A stretch of DNA of 64,000 bases. Origin: JBKBUF01 sp046290815 (GTDB lineage: Bacteria > Bacteroidota > Bacteroidia > Cytophagales > Cytophagaceae). The stretch is from positions 105,517 through 169,516 of the forward strand of contig JBKBUF010000007.1 of NCBI GenBank assembly GCA_046290815.1, read 5' to 3'. The notes under the pieces are model-generated. The model ran no database searches. It saw only the letters and a list, made by a program, of their open reading frames with translations, and had not been told where the DNA came from. Below, piece by piece: positions 53,108 through 62,062 of the stretch (its first letter is position 1; every line of letters begins with the position of its first letter). The position numbers were made by a program, and so were the translations under genes.

Positions 53108-53526
53108 TGATTTATATTTCAAGGAAAGAACATTTTAATGCTGCACATAAGCTGTATAATCCTAATTGGTCTGAAGAGAAAAACAGGGAGGTATTCGGTC
53201 CTTGTTGCAATGCCAACTGGCATGGTCACAATTTTGAGTTAATTGTAACAGTTAAAGGCCGGCCCCATCCGGAAACCGGTTTTGTAATAGATCTTAAAAA
53301 GCTTAGCCGCTTAATCCGGTCGGAAGTGATTGAAAAGCTAGATCATAAAAATCTGAATATGGATGTTGATTTTATGAAAGGTAAAATGGCCAGCACGGAA
53401 ATACTTGCAATGGAAATCTGGAAAATTCTTTATCCTTCCATAAAAAACATTGAAGCAAATGCTACACTGCATTCAGTTAAACTGTATGAAACACCTCGAA
53501 ATTATGTTGAGTATTTGGGTGAATAA
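53107..53526 (+). CDS. queD: 6-carboxytetrahydropterin synthase / PTPS-family protein
   Basis: A 139-aa zinc enzyme converting dihydroneopterin triphosphate to 6-carboxytetrahydropterin in queuosine synthesis. Zinc ligands: His15 (FNAAHKL) and HGH in FGPCCNANWHGHNF. The catalytic Cys lies in PCC, and LDHKNLN is the second active-site motif. The Cys-x5-HGH spacing resembles classical PTPS, so an alternative pterin product is possible, but queE in the same window favours the queuosine role. The start overlaps the permease stop by one base. Confidence 0.85.
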   Translation: MIYISRKEHFNAAHKLYNPNWSEEKNREVFGPCCNANWHGHNFELIVTVKGRPHPETGFVIDLKKLSRLIRSEVIEKLDHKNLNMDVDFMKGKMASTEILAMEIWKILYPSIKNIEANATLHSVKLYETPRNYVEYLGE

Positions 53527-53543
53527 CAGGTAAAAAATAATCC

Positions 53544-54656
53544 ATGAAATATTACATAATTGCCGGGGAAAGATCAGGGGATTTGCATGCGTCAAACCTT
53601 GCAAAAGCGCTGAAATCTCTTGATGAGGAAGCACAAATAAGAGGTGTGGGTGGCAAGCATTTAAATGATGCAGGTGCAATGTTATTTAAGAATTATCAAG
53701 AAATATCATTCATGGGCTTTGCAGAGGTTATCATAAATCTCTCTAAGATATTATCAGTAATGAAACAAGTGAAAAGTGATATATTATCATTTAAACCTGA
53801 TGTCGTAATTCTTGTTGATTTTGCGGGCTTTAATATGAAAATTGCCAAATTTTCCCGGCAAAATAATCTTAAAGTGTTTTATTACATTTCTCCTAAAGTC
53901 TGGGCATGGAATACCTCTCGTGCATGGAAAATAAAGAAATTTGTAAACAAGATGTATGTAATCATGCCCTTTGAAAAGGATTTTTACAGGCAGTTTGATT
54001 TTGATGTTGATTATGTTGGAAATCCTGTGAAAGATGCTATTACTGGATTTAAATTTGATACCGTATTTTTGTCCAAAAATAGCTTCCCAGATAAGCCTTT
54101 GATAGCAGTTCTTCCGGGTAGCAGAAAGCAGGAAGTACTCAATACTTTGGAATTAATTGTGTCCGTTTTGCCTGCATTTCCTGAATATCATTTCGTGGTT
54201 GCAGCTGTATCAAATCTGCCTAAGTCATATTATGAGAAATACATAGGCAATCCATCTTTGTCAATAGTTTATGATGATACATATAATTTGTTGGCAAATG
54301 CAAAAGCAGCAGTCGTAACTTCCGGCACAGCAACTTTAGAAACTGCCCTATTAAAAGTTCCACAGGTGGTGGTTTACAAAACAAGCCGCATTTCCTATTT
54401 GATTGCTAAAGCACTTATTAAGGTTAGATTTATTTCTCTGGTGAATTTGATTACTGATAAATTGGTGGTGAAAGAATTGATTCAGCAGGATTTTAATCAA
54501 CAGGCATTAATAAATGAATTACAAAATATTCTGGAAGGAAAAGGAAGAGAGCAAATGCTGAAAGATTATAATGAACTTGAAAGGAAAATAGGGGAGGAAG
54601 GGGCTTCTAAAAGAGCAGCTGAACTTATGTTTAAGGAAATTACAAATTCCAACTAA
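53544..54656 (+). CDS. lpxB: Lipid-A-disaccharide synthase
   Basis: A 370-aa GT19 glycosyltransferase that joins UDP-2,3-diacylglucosamine and lipid X in lipid A synthesis, at the inner membrane face. Typical segments: IAGERSGDLHASNL, GFAEVI, DFAGFNMKIAKF, YYISPKVWAWNTSRAWKIKK, DYVGNPV, VLPGSRKQEV and VTSGTATLETALL. Length is normal. It starts 17 bp after queD. It confirms a diderm envelope. Confidence 0.95.
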   Translation: MKYYIIAGERSGDLHASNLAKALKSLDEEAQIRGVGGKHLNDAGAMLFKNYQEISFMGFAEVIINLSKILSVMKQVKSDILSFKPDVVILVDFAGFNMKIAKFSRQNNLKVFYYISPKVWAWNTSRAWKIKKFVNKMYVIMPFEKDFYRQFDFDVDYVGNPVKDAITGFKFDTVFLSKNSFPDKPLIAVLPGSRKQEVLNTLELIVSVLPAFPEYHFVVAAVSNLPKSYYEKYIGNPSLSIVYDDTYNLLANAKAAVVTSGTATLETALLKVPQVVVYKTSRISYLIAKALIKVRFISLVNLITDKLVVKELIQQDFNQQALINELQNILEGKGREQMLKDYNELERKIGEEGASKRAAELMFKEITNSN

Positions 54657-54692
54657 CCGATAATTAGAACTTGTAATTTCAATTTTATAATC

Positions 54693-55913
54693 CTATGCGG
54701 CTTTTAACTTACTGAATTTTGACCTTTCAATTTTATTGATCGCATACTCTCTGCTAACCGCAAATTTTCCCACTTGTTCCTGAGATGGTAATTCAAACAT
54801 AGCATCTGTCATTATAGCTTCACAAATTGACCTTAAACCACGTGCCCCAAGTTTGAAGTCCACAGCTTTTTCTACAATAAAATCTAATGCTCCTTCTTCA
54901 AATTCAAGTTCAATGCCTTCCATTTTAAACAGTTTTTTATACTGTTTTATAATTGCATTTTTAGGCTCCACCAATATTCTTCTTAGTGTTTCTTTGGATA
55001 ATGGTTCCAAATAAGTAATTACCGGCAAACGTCCTATCAATTCCGGTATAAGTCCGAAAGATTTAAGATCCTGTGCAGTGATATATTTCAGCAAGTTATC
55101 TTTGTCGAATTGCTTTTCTTCTTTTTTGGTGAATCCTAATGGATTGGTGTTTAATCTGCTTCCGATATGTTTTTGAATACCATCAAAAGCTCCGCCACAT
55201 ATGAAGAGTATATTTTCGGTATTAACCGAAATCATTTTCTGGTCGGGGTGCTTTCTTCCGCCCTGCGGAGGGACATTTACATGAGTGCCTTCAAGCAATT
55301 TTAGCAATGCTTGTTGAACTCCTTCGCCACTTACATCTCTGGTGATCGAAGGATTATCACTTTTTCTTGCGATTTTGTCAATTTCGTCAATATAGACGAT
55401 GCCCCTTTCTGCGGCCTCTACATCATAATTGGCCGCTTGCAAAAGTCTGGTAAGGATGCTTTCCACATCTTCCCCAACATAACCTGCTTCGGTTAGGACC
55501 GTTGCATCAGCGATGCAAAATGGAACCTGAAGAATTTTGGCTAAAGTTCTGGCTATATAGGTTTTCCCAGTCCCGGTTTCACCTACCATGATAATGTTGG
55601 ATTTTTCAATCACTACTTCATTATCATCAAACTTTTGCATTAATCTTTTGTAGTGATTATATACTGCAACAGACATTACTTTTTTTGAATCATCCTGGCC
55701 AACAACAAACTGGTCTAGAAACTTTTTCATCTCTATAGGTTTTACCAGGTTGAATTTAGGGGAGGCATTTTTATTTTTGGTTCTGGTTTCTTCCGCCAGT
55801 ATCTGATTTGACTGATTAATGCATCTGTCACATATATGTGCATGTATGCCTGAAATCATCAGTGAAACATCTTTTTTATTTCTTCCGCAAAACGAACAAG
55901 TGATCTGAGCCAT
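54693..55913 (-). CDS. clpX: ClpX, ATPase subunit of Clp protease
   Basis: A 406-aa AAA+ unfoldase. The N-terminal zinc domain has C6-x2-C9 and C28-x2-C31. Walker A is GETGTGKT (111-118), Walker B is IVYIDEID, and sensor and arginine-finger regions follow (DVSGEGVQQALLKLLEGT; GARGLRSICEAIM). The IGF-type loop for docking onto ClpP is degenerate: HIGSRL precedes LGFTKK. It lies 109 bp downstream of clpP, with a strong hairpin between. Confidence 0.96.
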   Translation of the reverse strand: MAQITCSFCGRNKKDVSLMISGIHAHICDRCINQSNQILAEETRTKNKNASPKFNLVKPIEMKKFLDQFVVGQDDSKKVMSVAVYNHYKRLMQKFDDNEVVIEKSNIIMVGETGTGKTYIARTLAKILQVPFCIADATVLTEAGYVGEDVESILTRLLQAANYDVEAAERGIVYIDEIDKIARKSDNPSITRDVSGEGVQQALLKLLEGTHVNVPPQGGRKHPDQKMISVNTENILFICGGAFDGIQKHIGSRLNTNPLGFTKKEEKQFDKDNLLKYITAQDLKSFGLIPELIGRLPVITYLEPLSKETLRRILVEPKNAIIKQYKKLFKMEGIELEFEEGALDFIVEKAVDFKLGARGLRSICEAIMTDAMFELPSQEQVGKFAVSREYAINKIERSKFSKLKAA

Positions 55914-55943
55914 TTGAATAATTATGAATCCTTTTAAAACTCA

Positions 55944-55982
55944 AAATTCTAAACTCAGGCCGTTGCTTTGAGTTTAGAATTT
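55944..55982. repeat. 14-bp perfect inverted repeat between clpP and clpX
   Basis: Arms AAATTCTAAACTCA (55944-55957) and TGAGTTTAGAATTT (55969-55982), 11-nt loop. On the minus strand it is followed by a T-rich stretch (TTTTGAGTTTTAAAA), so it may act as a weak terminator, attenuator or RNA-stability element between the two genes. Confidence 0.75.
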
Positions 55983-56022
55983 GATTTATACTATAACAAA
56001 ACAGTAATGGAATAAGATTAGT

Positions 56023-56721
56023 TTATCCTCTTGTTTTAAAGAGTACTTCATCAATTACACCATATTCTTTGGCCTCTTCTGAAGTAAGCCAATAGTCTCT
56101 GTCTGCATGTTTTTCAATAACATCATAAGGCTGTCTGCTATGTTTGGCCAAAATGTCATATAATTCCTTTTTTAATTTAAGGATTTCTCTGGCTGTGATT
56201 TCAATATCTGAAGCCTGTCCCTGAACACCACCCAAAGGCTGGTGAATCATAATCCTTGAATGTTTAAGTGCAGATCTCTTATTTGCTGCACCACCACATA
56301 ATAACACAGCTCCCATAGAAGCAGCAAGCCCCGTACAGATCGTGGCAACATCAGGGTTAACATATTGCATAGTATCATAGATTCCTAATCCTGCATAAAC
56401 AGATCCTCCGGGGCTGTTGATATACATTAATATGTCTTTACCTGAATCGACTGACTCAAGAAATAATAATTGAGCCACAACAATATTAGAAACATAGTCA
56501 TCAATTGCAGTGCCCAGGAATATGATTCTGTCTGCCATAAGTCGTGAGAATACGTCCAATACAGTAGCTCTCATCTGTCTTTCCTCAACGATATTTGGAG
56601 TCATTGATTCTATGTAGGGAAGAGCTTTGCTTTCGATTCTGTTGATGTATTGGTCTACTATATTGCTGCCGATGTTTTGATCTTTTATGGCAAACTTTCT
56701 GAATTCTTCTTTATTGATCAT
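56023..56721 (-). CDS. clpP: ClpP, proteolytic subunit of Clp protease
   Basis: A 232-aa serine protease forming the tetradecameric chamber used with ClpX. The catalytic triad is readable: Ser135 in AASMGAV, His160 in MIHQP and Asp209 in ADRDYW. The N-terminus is about 40 residues longer than in mature E. coli ClpP and may include a propeptide. It follows tig, but a strong terminator separates the two. Confidence 0.96.
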   Translation of the reverse strand: MINKEEFRKFAIKDQNIGSNIVDQYINRIESKALPYIESMTPNIVEERQMRATVLDVFSRLMADRIIFLGTAIDDYVSNIVVAQLLFLESVDSGKDILMYINSPGGSVYAGLGIYDTMQYVNPDVATICTGLAASMGAVLLCGGAANKRSALKHSRIMIHQPLGGVQGQASDIEITAREILKLKKELYDILAKHSRQPYDVIEKHADRDYWLTSEEAKEYGVIDEVLFKTRG

Positions 56722-56751
56722 AATCTCAATTTTAAAATGTAATGCACAAAA

Positions 56752-56783
56752 CTAAAAAAAAAGTCCTTTATACAAAGGACTTT
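56752..56783 (-). terminator. Intrinsic terminator after tig
   Basis: On the minus strand, arms AAAGTCCTTT and AAAGGACTTT enclose a short GTAT loop (56761-56783) and are followed by nine or more T (56760-56752). It ends the tig transcript before clpP. Confidence 0.9.
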
Positions 56784-56840
56784 CAAAAACTTTACCAACC
56801 GGTATTTAATAATTTTGTTTAGTTATTTACCGACATTTCG

Positions 56841-58181
56841 TCAGTCAAGGTTTTCAACGATTTGTTTAAATTCGTCGACAGATACCTTTTTGTCTTCCAA
56901 AGTGACTTTTTCCTTTATTACGGAAAGTATCTTATCATTTAAAGCTTGCTCATACAATCTGATGTAGTTTTTGCCTTTATCCTGCTGCAGGTAGTTTTCA
57001 GCTATTTTATTCAAAGTTTCTTCCATTTCTTCACCCATTCCGGATAAGCCACCGAACTGTTGCCTTACCATATCCTTTGTCTTAGATACAACCTCCTCAT
57101 TTTCAACTTTAATTTGGTTGTCTTCTGCGATGCGGTTTTTGATCAGGTTCCATTTAAGTTCTTTCAAATAAAGATCATACTCCTTGTTGATTTGCTCCAT
57201 GGTAAATTTTCCGTTATTGGAAACAAATAACCATCTTTTCAGGAAATCATCCGGTAATTCAATTGAAGTTTCCTTAACGAACAAATTTCTGATTTGATGG
57301 GATAGCAAATTGTCTGATTCTCTTTCATAATTTTCTCTTACAGTTTCTGTAAGTTTATTTCTGAATTCAGTCTCATCTTTTACGATATCTTTTCCAAACA
57401 CTTTGTCGAAAAACTCCTGATTTAATTCTGCTGGAGCGCTTCTGCTGATTCTTTCAACTGTAAATTCAAATTGGCCTTTTTTCTGCGCTGCTTCCTCTTT
57501 AGATAAACCTGTAACATGTGCGATTTCGGCAACATCTGAGAATGCCTCTTCTATGTTAAATTCTATATTATCATCTTTCTTCAAACCAATAAAGTGTGAA
57601 AGCTTTTTCTTTTGTACTTTATTAGTAGGAATTAAAGTCTTTGTTGAAAATGAACCGTCTTTTTCCTTCAGTTCTCCATAGATGAAATCACCTTCTGCGC
57701 TTTCTTCAGGATTAGACATTTGTCCGAATTGACTTCTCAGATTGTCTATTGTTTCGTTGATAACTTTATCATCTGTGACAATCTGGTATTTTTGAATTTT
57801 AATTTTGTCGCTGAGAGTGTATTTAAAGTCAGGAACCAAGCCTAGTTCGTAAGTGAATTGGAAGCTCTTTTGAGTTTCCCAATCAATTTTTTCTGAGGTT
57901 TCTTCAGGAAGTGGTTCACCGATAATGGCTATTTTATTTTCACGTATGTAATTAGTTACAGACTCAGATAGCAGGTGATTTATTTCTTCAATAAGAATAC
58001 TTTTACCATACATTTTATTGATTAAAGATGTCGGTACTTTTCCTGGTCTAAACCCTTTAAGCTGAACCTTTTTGCTGTATTCTTTTACTTTTTCCTGAAC
58101 TTTAGGCTGATAATCGGTTTCCTGAAGGTTGATTTTTAACCTGGCGTTGGTGGTATCCTTTTTTTCTAATGTAATTTCCAC
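56841..58181 (-). CDS. tig: Trigger factor
   Basis: A 446-aa ribosome-bound chaperone. The N-terminal ribosome-binding domain carries QLKGFRPGKVPTSLINKMYG (signature GFRxGKxP). The middle PPIase (FKBP-like) domain is weakly conserved, as often in Bacteroidota, and the C-terminal part is helical and charged. Located upstream of clpP-clpX as in many bacteria, but with its own terminator. tRNA-Leu lies just upstream in the same orientation. Confidence 0.93.
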   Translation of the reverse strand: MEITLEKKDTTNARLKINLQETDYQPKVQEKVKEYSKKVQLKGFRPGKVPTSLINKMYGKSILIEEINHLLSESVTNYIRENKIAIIGEPLPEETSEKIDWETQKSFQFTYELGLVPDFKYTLSDKIKIQKYQIVTDDKVINETIDNLRSQFGQMSNPEESAEGDFIYGELKEKDGSFSTKTLIPTNKVQKKKLSHFIGLKKDDNIEFNIEEAFSDVAEIAHVTGLSKEEAAQKKGQFEFTVERISRSAPAELNQEFFDKVFGKDIVKDETEFRNKLTETVRENYERESDNLLSHQIRNLFVKETSIELPDDFLKRWLFVSNNGKFTMEQINKEYDLYLKELKWNLIKNRIAEDNQIKVENEEVVSKTKDMVRQQFGGLSGMGEEMEETLNKIAENYLQQDKGKNYIRLYEQALNDKILSVIKEKVTLEDKKVSVDEFKQIVENLD

Positions 58182-58225
58182 GGATAAAGAGTTTTAAATA
58201 TTTAACTACTATACCATATTAAGTC

Positions 58226-58253
58226 AAAAACCCTCAACTGTTAGTCGAGGGTT
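58226..58253 (-). terminator. Intrinsic terminator after tRNA-Leu
   Basis: Arms AACCCTC / GAGGGTT (58229-58253), with inner ACT/AGT pairs, followed on the minus strand by a short T run (58230-58226), immediately 3' of the tRNA. Confidence 0.85.
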
Positions 58254-58258
58254 CCAAG

Positions 58259-58340
58259 TGCGGATGGAGGGACTCGAACCCCCATGCCTCGCAGCGCTAG
58301 ATCCTAAGTCTAGTGCGTCTACCAATTTCGCCACATCCGC
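58259..58340 (-). tRNA. tRNA-Leu (anticodon TAG)
   Basis: A 82-nt class II tRNA on the minus strand. The acceptor arm GCGGATG pairs with CATCCGC, discriminator A at 58259, D-loop AAATTGGTAGAC, anticodon stem CTAGA/TCTAG with loop CTTAGGA (anticodon TAG at 58306-58304), a variable arm typical of tRNA-Leu, and the T-arm GGGGGTTCGAGTCCCTC. CCA is not encoded. Confidence 0.96.
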
Positions 58341-58388
58341 ATTCCAAAAATGAGCGATTATTTTTCGCTCGTTTCAATTAATGAGCCG

Positions 58389-58421
58389 CAAATTTAGTGA
58401 AAAATATATCAATGCAACAAA
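58389..58421 (-). promoter_or_regulatory. Promoter of tRNA-Leu
   Basis: On the minus strand TTTG (58421-58418), 21 bp, TAAATTTG (58396-58389), both Bacteroidota consensus boxes at normal spacing. Transcription would start near 58384. The leader contains a small hairpin GAGCGA ... TCGCTC (58352-58370). Confidence 0.65.
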
Positions 58422-58509
58422 AAAACACATTTATTTTTTTAAAGATTTATCCGGGAATGCATTTCAATATATAGACCAATGGCTACGTTCAATATAAAAA
58501 GGATTATAA

Positions 58510-58761
58510 ATGAGAACAGTAATTCCCGCTTTCCTATTTGCCTGTATTTTATTTTACAATAAAGGGGTATGTCAGGATCGGATAATTATTAACCACAGGC
58601 CCCATTTACAATATTCAAATAACAAAGGAAAAGAATATAATCCTGACCCTGAAACCAAACATCAGGGCGACCTCCGGTTAACACCAATAAAGGAAGAGAA
58701 AAATCAATCACAACCTTATCAGAGATATAAAATACTCGGTCTCCCCGCCAGAAGGTTATAG
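58510..58761 (+). CDS. Small putative secreted protein
   Basis: An 83-aa frame with an apparent signal peptide (MRTVIPAFLFACILFYNKGVC then Q) and a polar, proline- and lysine-rich mature part without domain. The signal-like start and position in an otherwise empty gap support it. Its short length and lack of a known family keep confidence low. Confidence 0.45.
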   Translation: MRTVIPAFLFACILFYNKGVCQDRIIINHRPHLQYSNNKGKEYNPDPETKHQGDLRLTPIKEEKNQSQPYQRYKILGLPARRL

Positions 58762-58807
58762 CAGAAAGATACTTTGGAATTCTCATGTTGTTTTATAGTT
58801 CATTTTG

Positions 58808-58840
58808 ATTGAATTATCCGTATAATCTTTTTTATCTTTG
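58808..58840 (+). promoter_or_regulatory. Promoter of rsh, possibly leaderless
   Basis: ATTG (58808-58811), 21 bp, TATCTTTG (58833-58840). The start codon ATG is at 58845, only five bases after the -7 box, so transcription should begin at or next to the start codon. Confidence 0.55.
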
Positions 58841-58844
58841 GGAA

Positions 58845-61046
58845 ATGCAGACGGTAGATCTTGAAAAAGAAAATAAAGAAATAATCAGAAGGTATCGAAG
58901 ACTTTTGAGGCATGCCAAGCCATTTTTAAAGGACGATGATGCCAAAATAATTAAAAAAGCTTTTTATACTTCATTACAGGCTCATAAGGATATGCGAAGA
59001 AAGTCCGGTGAGCCATATATTTATCATCCACTAGCCGTTGCCCAAATAGCTGTAGAAGAGATAGGTTTGGGCACTACTTCTATAGTTGCAGCCCTCCTTC
59101 ATGATGTTGTGGAAGATACCCATCTCGAGATCAGTGATATAGAAAGAGATTTCGGCCCAAAAGTGGCAAAAATTATCGATGGACTGACAAAGATTTCAGG
59201 TGTTTTTGAACATGGGAGTTCCCAACAGGCAGAAAATTTCAGAAAGATGATCCTGACACTTTCTGATGATGTAAGAGTTATTCTGATAAAACTGGCTGAC
59301 AGGCTTCATAACATGAGAACTCTGGATAGTATGCCCAGAGAAAAACAATTAAAAATCTCCTCGGAAACCATTTACCTATACTCACCTTTGGCGCACCGGT
59401 TAGGGCTATATGCAATAAAGACTGAACTGGAAGATTTATATCTAAAATATACCGATCCTGTCACCTATAGAAATATTGCCGATAAGATAAATGAAACAAA
59501 AGCAGCCAGAGATAAATTTATTAAGGATTTTATTGCACCCCTTCAAAAGTCTCTGGATAAAGCAGCATTAAACTTTGTAATAAAAGGCAGACCCAAATCC
59601 ATTTTTTCCATTTGGAATAAAATGAAAAAACAAGGGACTCCTTTTGAAGAAGTGTATGACCTTTTTGCAATAAGAATTATTGTTGATACTCCGTTTGAAA
59701 CTGAAAAAGCTGTATGTTGGAAAGTGTATTCTATTGTTACTGATTTTTATAAACCCAATCCTGACAGATTAAGAGACTGGATCAGTACCCCAAAAGCAAA
59801 CGGTTACGAATCTCTTCATACTACAGTAATGAGCAAATCAGGACAATGGGTGGAAGTGCAAATAAGAACCAAGAGGATGGATGATATTGCAGAAAAGGGG
59901 TATGCTGCACATTGGAAATATAAAGAAACTGCAGGCAAGGCTGAATCTGGCCTTGAATCATGGATTAAAAAGGTAAGAGAGTTAATCGAAACAAATGATT
60001 CATCAGCCCTTGAGTTTGTCGATGATTTCAGAACAAACTTATTTACTGAAGAGGTTTTTGTTTTTACTCCCAAAGGTGAGCTTAAAATCCTTCCATATGG
60101 TGCCACCACATTAGATTTTGCTTTTGAAATTCATACTCAGATAGGGATGCATTGTCTGGGGGCAAAAGTAAACCAAAAGCTTGTTCCTCTCAGCTATATT
60201 TTAAATAATGGAGATCAGGTAGAGATTTTGACTTCCAGTAAACAAAAACCAAGTGAGGACTGGTTAAAATTTGTTGTAAGTTCCAAGGCAAGGGCAAGAA
60301 TTAAAGATGCGCTGAAGGAAGAAAAAAAGAAATTTGCACTTGATGGAAAAGAAATTGTTGAAAGAAAGCTTCATCAAATGAAGCTTGATTTGAATAATGA
60401 AACCTTAAATCAGCTATTAAATCATTTCAATGTTAAAAACCCTTTGGATTTTTATTATGACGTTGCAAAAGGTATTATCGATTCTAAGGATATCAAGCAT
60501 TTTAAAGATGAAAAGGAGTTAAAGAAAACGGAGAGGAAAACTGATTTTGCTGAATCCCGAAATCATGAAGTGAAAAAAGTTACCGGATCTGATTCAGACA
60601 TGCTCCTGATAGGGGATGATATGGATAAGATAGATTACAAATTGGCAAAATGCTGTAATCCTATTCCGGGAGATGATGTTTTTGGTTTTGTCACCGTAAA
60701 TGAAGGTATTAAAATCCATAGAACCACTTGCCCCAATGCAATTGAATTGCTATCCCACTATGGTTATCGTGTAGTTAAAGCAAAATGGACTGCGCAGAAA
60801 GAACTAGCTTTTCTTACCGGACTTAAAATTATCGGAACAGATAGAGTAGGTATTGTAAACGACATAACTAAAATTATTTCCAATGAATTGAAAGTGAACA
60901 TTCGTTCCATTACAATTGAAACTAATGATGGAATGTTTGAAGGAAGTATCATGTTATTTGTTCATGATACTAAGCATCTTGATAAATTAATAATGAAACT
61001 TAAAAAAGTCCCCGATATCCTAAGTGTTAATCGCTTTGATTCGTAA
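58845..61046 (+). CDS. rsh: Bifunctional (p)ppGpp synthase/hydrolase (RelA/SpoT)
   Basis: A 733-aa stringent-response enzyme. Order: HD hydrolase domain with H86-D87 and E90-D91 (LLHDVVEDT), synthetase domain (YDLFAIRII; ANGYESLHTTV; VQIRTKRMDDIAEKG), TGS domain (VFTPKGELKILPYGATTLDFAFEIH), a zinc-finger/RIS-type segment with CCNPIPGD, and a C-terminal ACT domain (IGTDRVGIVNDITKII). Both catalytic centres keep their key residues, so it should be bifunctional. I choose the ATG at 58845. The frame reaches a TTG at 58809, but that part overlaps the promoter. Confidence 0.94.
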   Translation: MQTVDLEKENKEIIRRYRRLLRHAKPFLKDDDAKIIKKAFYTSLQAHKDMRRKSGEPYIYHPLAVAQIAVEEIGLGTTSIVAALLHDVVEDTHLEISDIERDFGPKVAKIIDGLTKISGVFEHGSSQQAENFRKMILTLSDDVRVILIKLADRLHNMRTLDSMPREKQLKISSETIYLYSPLAHRLGLYAIKTELEDLYLKYTDPVTYRNIADKINETKAARDKFIKDFIAPLQKSLDKAALNFVIKGRPKSIFSIWNKMKKQGTPFEEVYDLFAIRIIVDTPFETEKAVCWKVYSIVTDFYKPNPDRLRDWISTPKANGYESLHTTVMSKSGQWVEVQIRTKRMDDIAEKGYAAHWKYKETAGKAESGLESWIKKVRELIETNDSSALEFVDDFRTNLFTEEVFVFTPKGELKILPYGATTLDFAFEIHTQIGMHCLGAKVNQKLVPLSYILNNGDQVEILTSSKQKPSEDWLKFVVSSKARARIKDALKEEKKKFALDGKEIVERKLHQMKLDLNNETLNQLLNHFNVKNPLDFYYDVAKGIIDSKDIKHFKDEKELKKTERKTDFAESRNHEVKKVTGSDSDMLLIGDDMDKIDYKLAKCCNPIPGDDVFGFVTVNEGIKIHRTTCPNAIELLSHYGYRVVKAKWTAQKELAFLTGLKIIGTDRVGIVNDITKIISNELKVNIRSITIETNDGMFEGSIMLFVHDTKHLDKLIMKLKKVPDILSVNRFDS

Positions 61047-61097
61047 TTAATTAATTTATAGTAGCTTATAATGTTGATTACTTAATTGGGAATATTC

Positions 61098-61129
61098 TTG
61101 TAAATCAACTTAATATCTTTGTATCTTTG
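61098..61129 (+). promoter_or_regulatory. Promoter with tandem -7 boxes before the Fur-family gene
   Basis: TATCTTTG occurs twice back to back (61114-61121 and 61122-61129). TTG at 61098-61100 stands 21 bp before the second copy, the usual spacing. A start near 61134 leaves a 79-nt leader before the ATG at 61213. Confidence 0.6.
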
Positions 61130-61212
61130 AAATTCCCAAAATAATTCGGGACCGGAATAGGTGTTTCTTCTTTAGTAACACGGATTACGTTTCTGCTTCA
61201 CAAGGAGTTTGT

Positions 61213-61686
61213 ATGCAGGTTAATGAAAATATTTTCAAAGAAGTTAAAAAGATTTTTACTGCTTATTTGGAAAACAAAGGGTTAAGAAAAACTCCGGAGC
61301 GTTTTGCCATTTTAGAAGAGATTTATACAAGGACCGGACATTTTGATGTGGAATCCTTGTATATTAATATGAAGAATAAAAACTACAGGGTCAGCAGAGC
61401 AACAGTATACAATACCTTGGATATTTTAGTTGACTGTGATCTTGTGAGTAAACACCAATTCGGTAAAAATCTTGCTCAATATGAGCGCTCTTACGGGTTC
61501 CGTCAGCATGATCATCTGATTTGTACCGAATGTCATAAAGTAGTGGAATTTTGTGATCCCCGAATTTATAACATTCAAACCATGGTGGGGGAGTTATTAA
61601 ATTTTAAGGTGTTACATCATTCATTAATTTTATACGGAGCTTGTAATAATGCCCAATGTGAAAATAAAATAAAGCAGAAAGAATAA
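61213..61686 (+). CDS. Fur-family transcriptional regulator
   Basis: A 157-aa metal-responsive repressor. A winged helix (KTPERFAILEEIY; VSRATVYNTLDIL) is followed by a dimerisation domain with HDHLIC, the structural zinc pair C104-x2-C107 and a second pair C144-x4-C149. Whether it senses iron (Fur), peroxide (PerR) or zinc (Zur) cannot be settled from the visible ligands. The stop overlaps the next start (TAATG). Confidence 0.88.
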   Translation: MQVNENIFKEVKKIFTAYLENKGLRKTPERFAILEEIYTRTGHFDVESLYINMKNKNYRVSRATVYNTLDILVDCDLVSKHQFGKNLAQYERSYGFRQHDHLICTECHKVVEFCDPRIYNIQTMVGELLNFKVLHHSLILYGACNNAQCENKIKQKE

Positions 61687-62030
61687 TGAAATACATTTCA
61701 GAAGTAAAGAATAATATTCTGTTTATTGCTCTGCAGGGAGATCTTATAGGGGAAAATAACGGATTGGAGTTGGTAGACCTGGTTAATGACAAACTTAATG
61801 AGTCAATTCTTTATTGCAGTATAGATTTATCTCAGGTGAGATATATGAATAGTAGCGGTATAGGGGTACTCATTACCTTGCTTACAAAGTTTAGAAATAA
61901 AGGTGGTGAAGTTGTTTTAATTAATCCCTCCGAACAGATTAAAAAGCTTTTAATCATTACAAAGCTAAATGCTATTTTCAGTATCGTGGATACAGAAGAG
62001 CAGGCTATAGAAAAACTAACCAAGAAATAA
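61686..62030 (+). CDS. STAS-domain protein (anti-anti-sigma-factor like)
   Basis: A 114-aa single STAS domain, like SpoIIAA/RsbV antagonists. The phosphorylation loop reads MNSSGIGVL (Ser56/Ser57). Partner kinase or phosphatase genes are not adjacent. Coupled to the Fur-family gene by a one-base overlap and 32 bp before purA, so probably one operon. Confidence 0.88.
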   Translation: MKYISEVKNNILFIALQGDLIGENNGLELVDLVNDKLNESILYCSIDLSQVRYMNSSGIGVLITLLTKFRNKGGEVVLINPSEQIKKLLIITKLNAIFSIVDTEEQAIEKLTKK

Positions 62031-62062
62031 TAATTCTTAATTTTAATTTTCATACAAATAAA

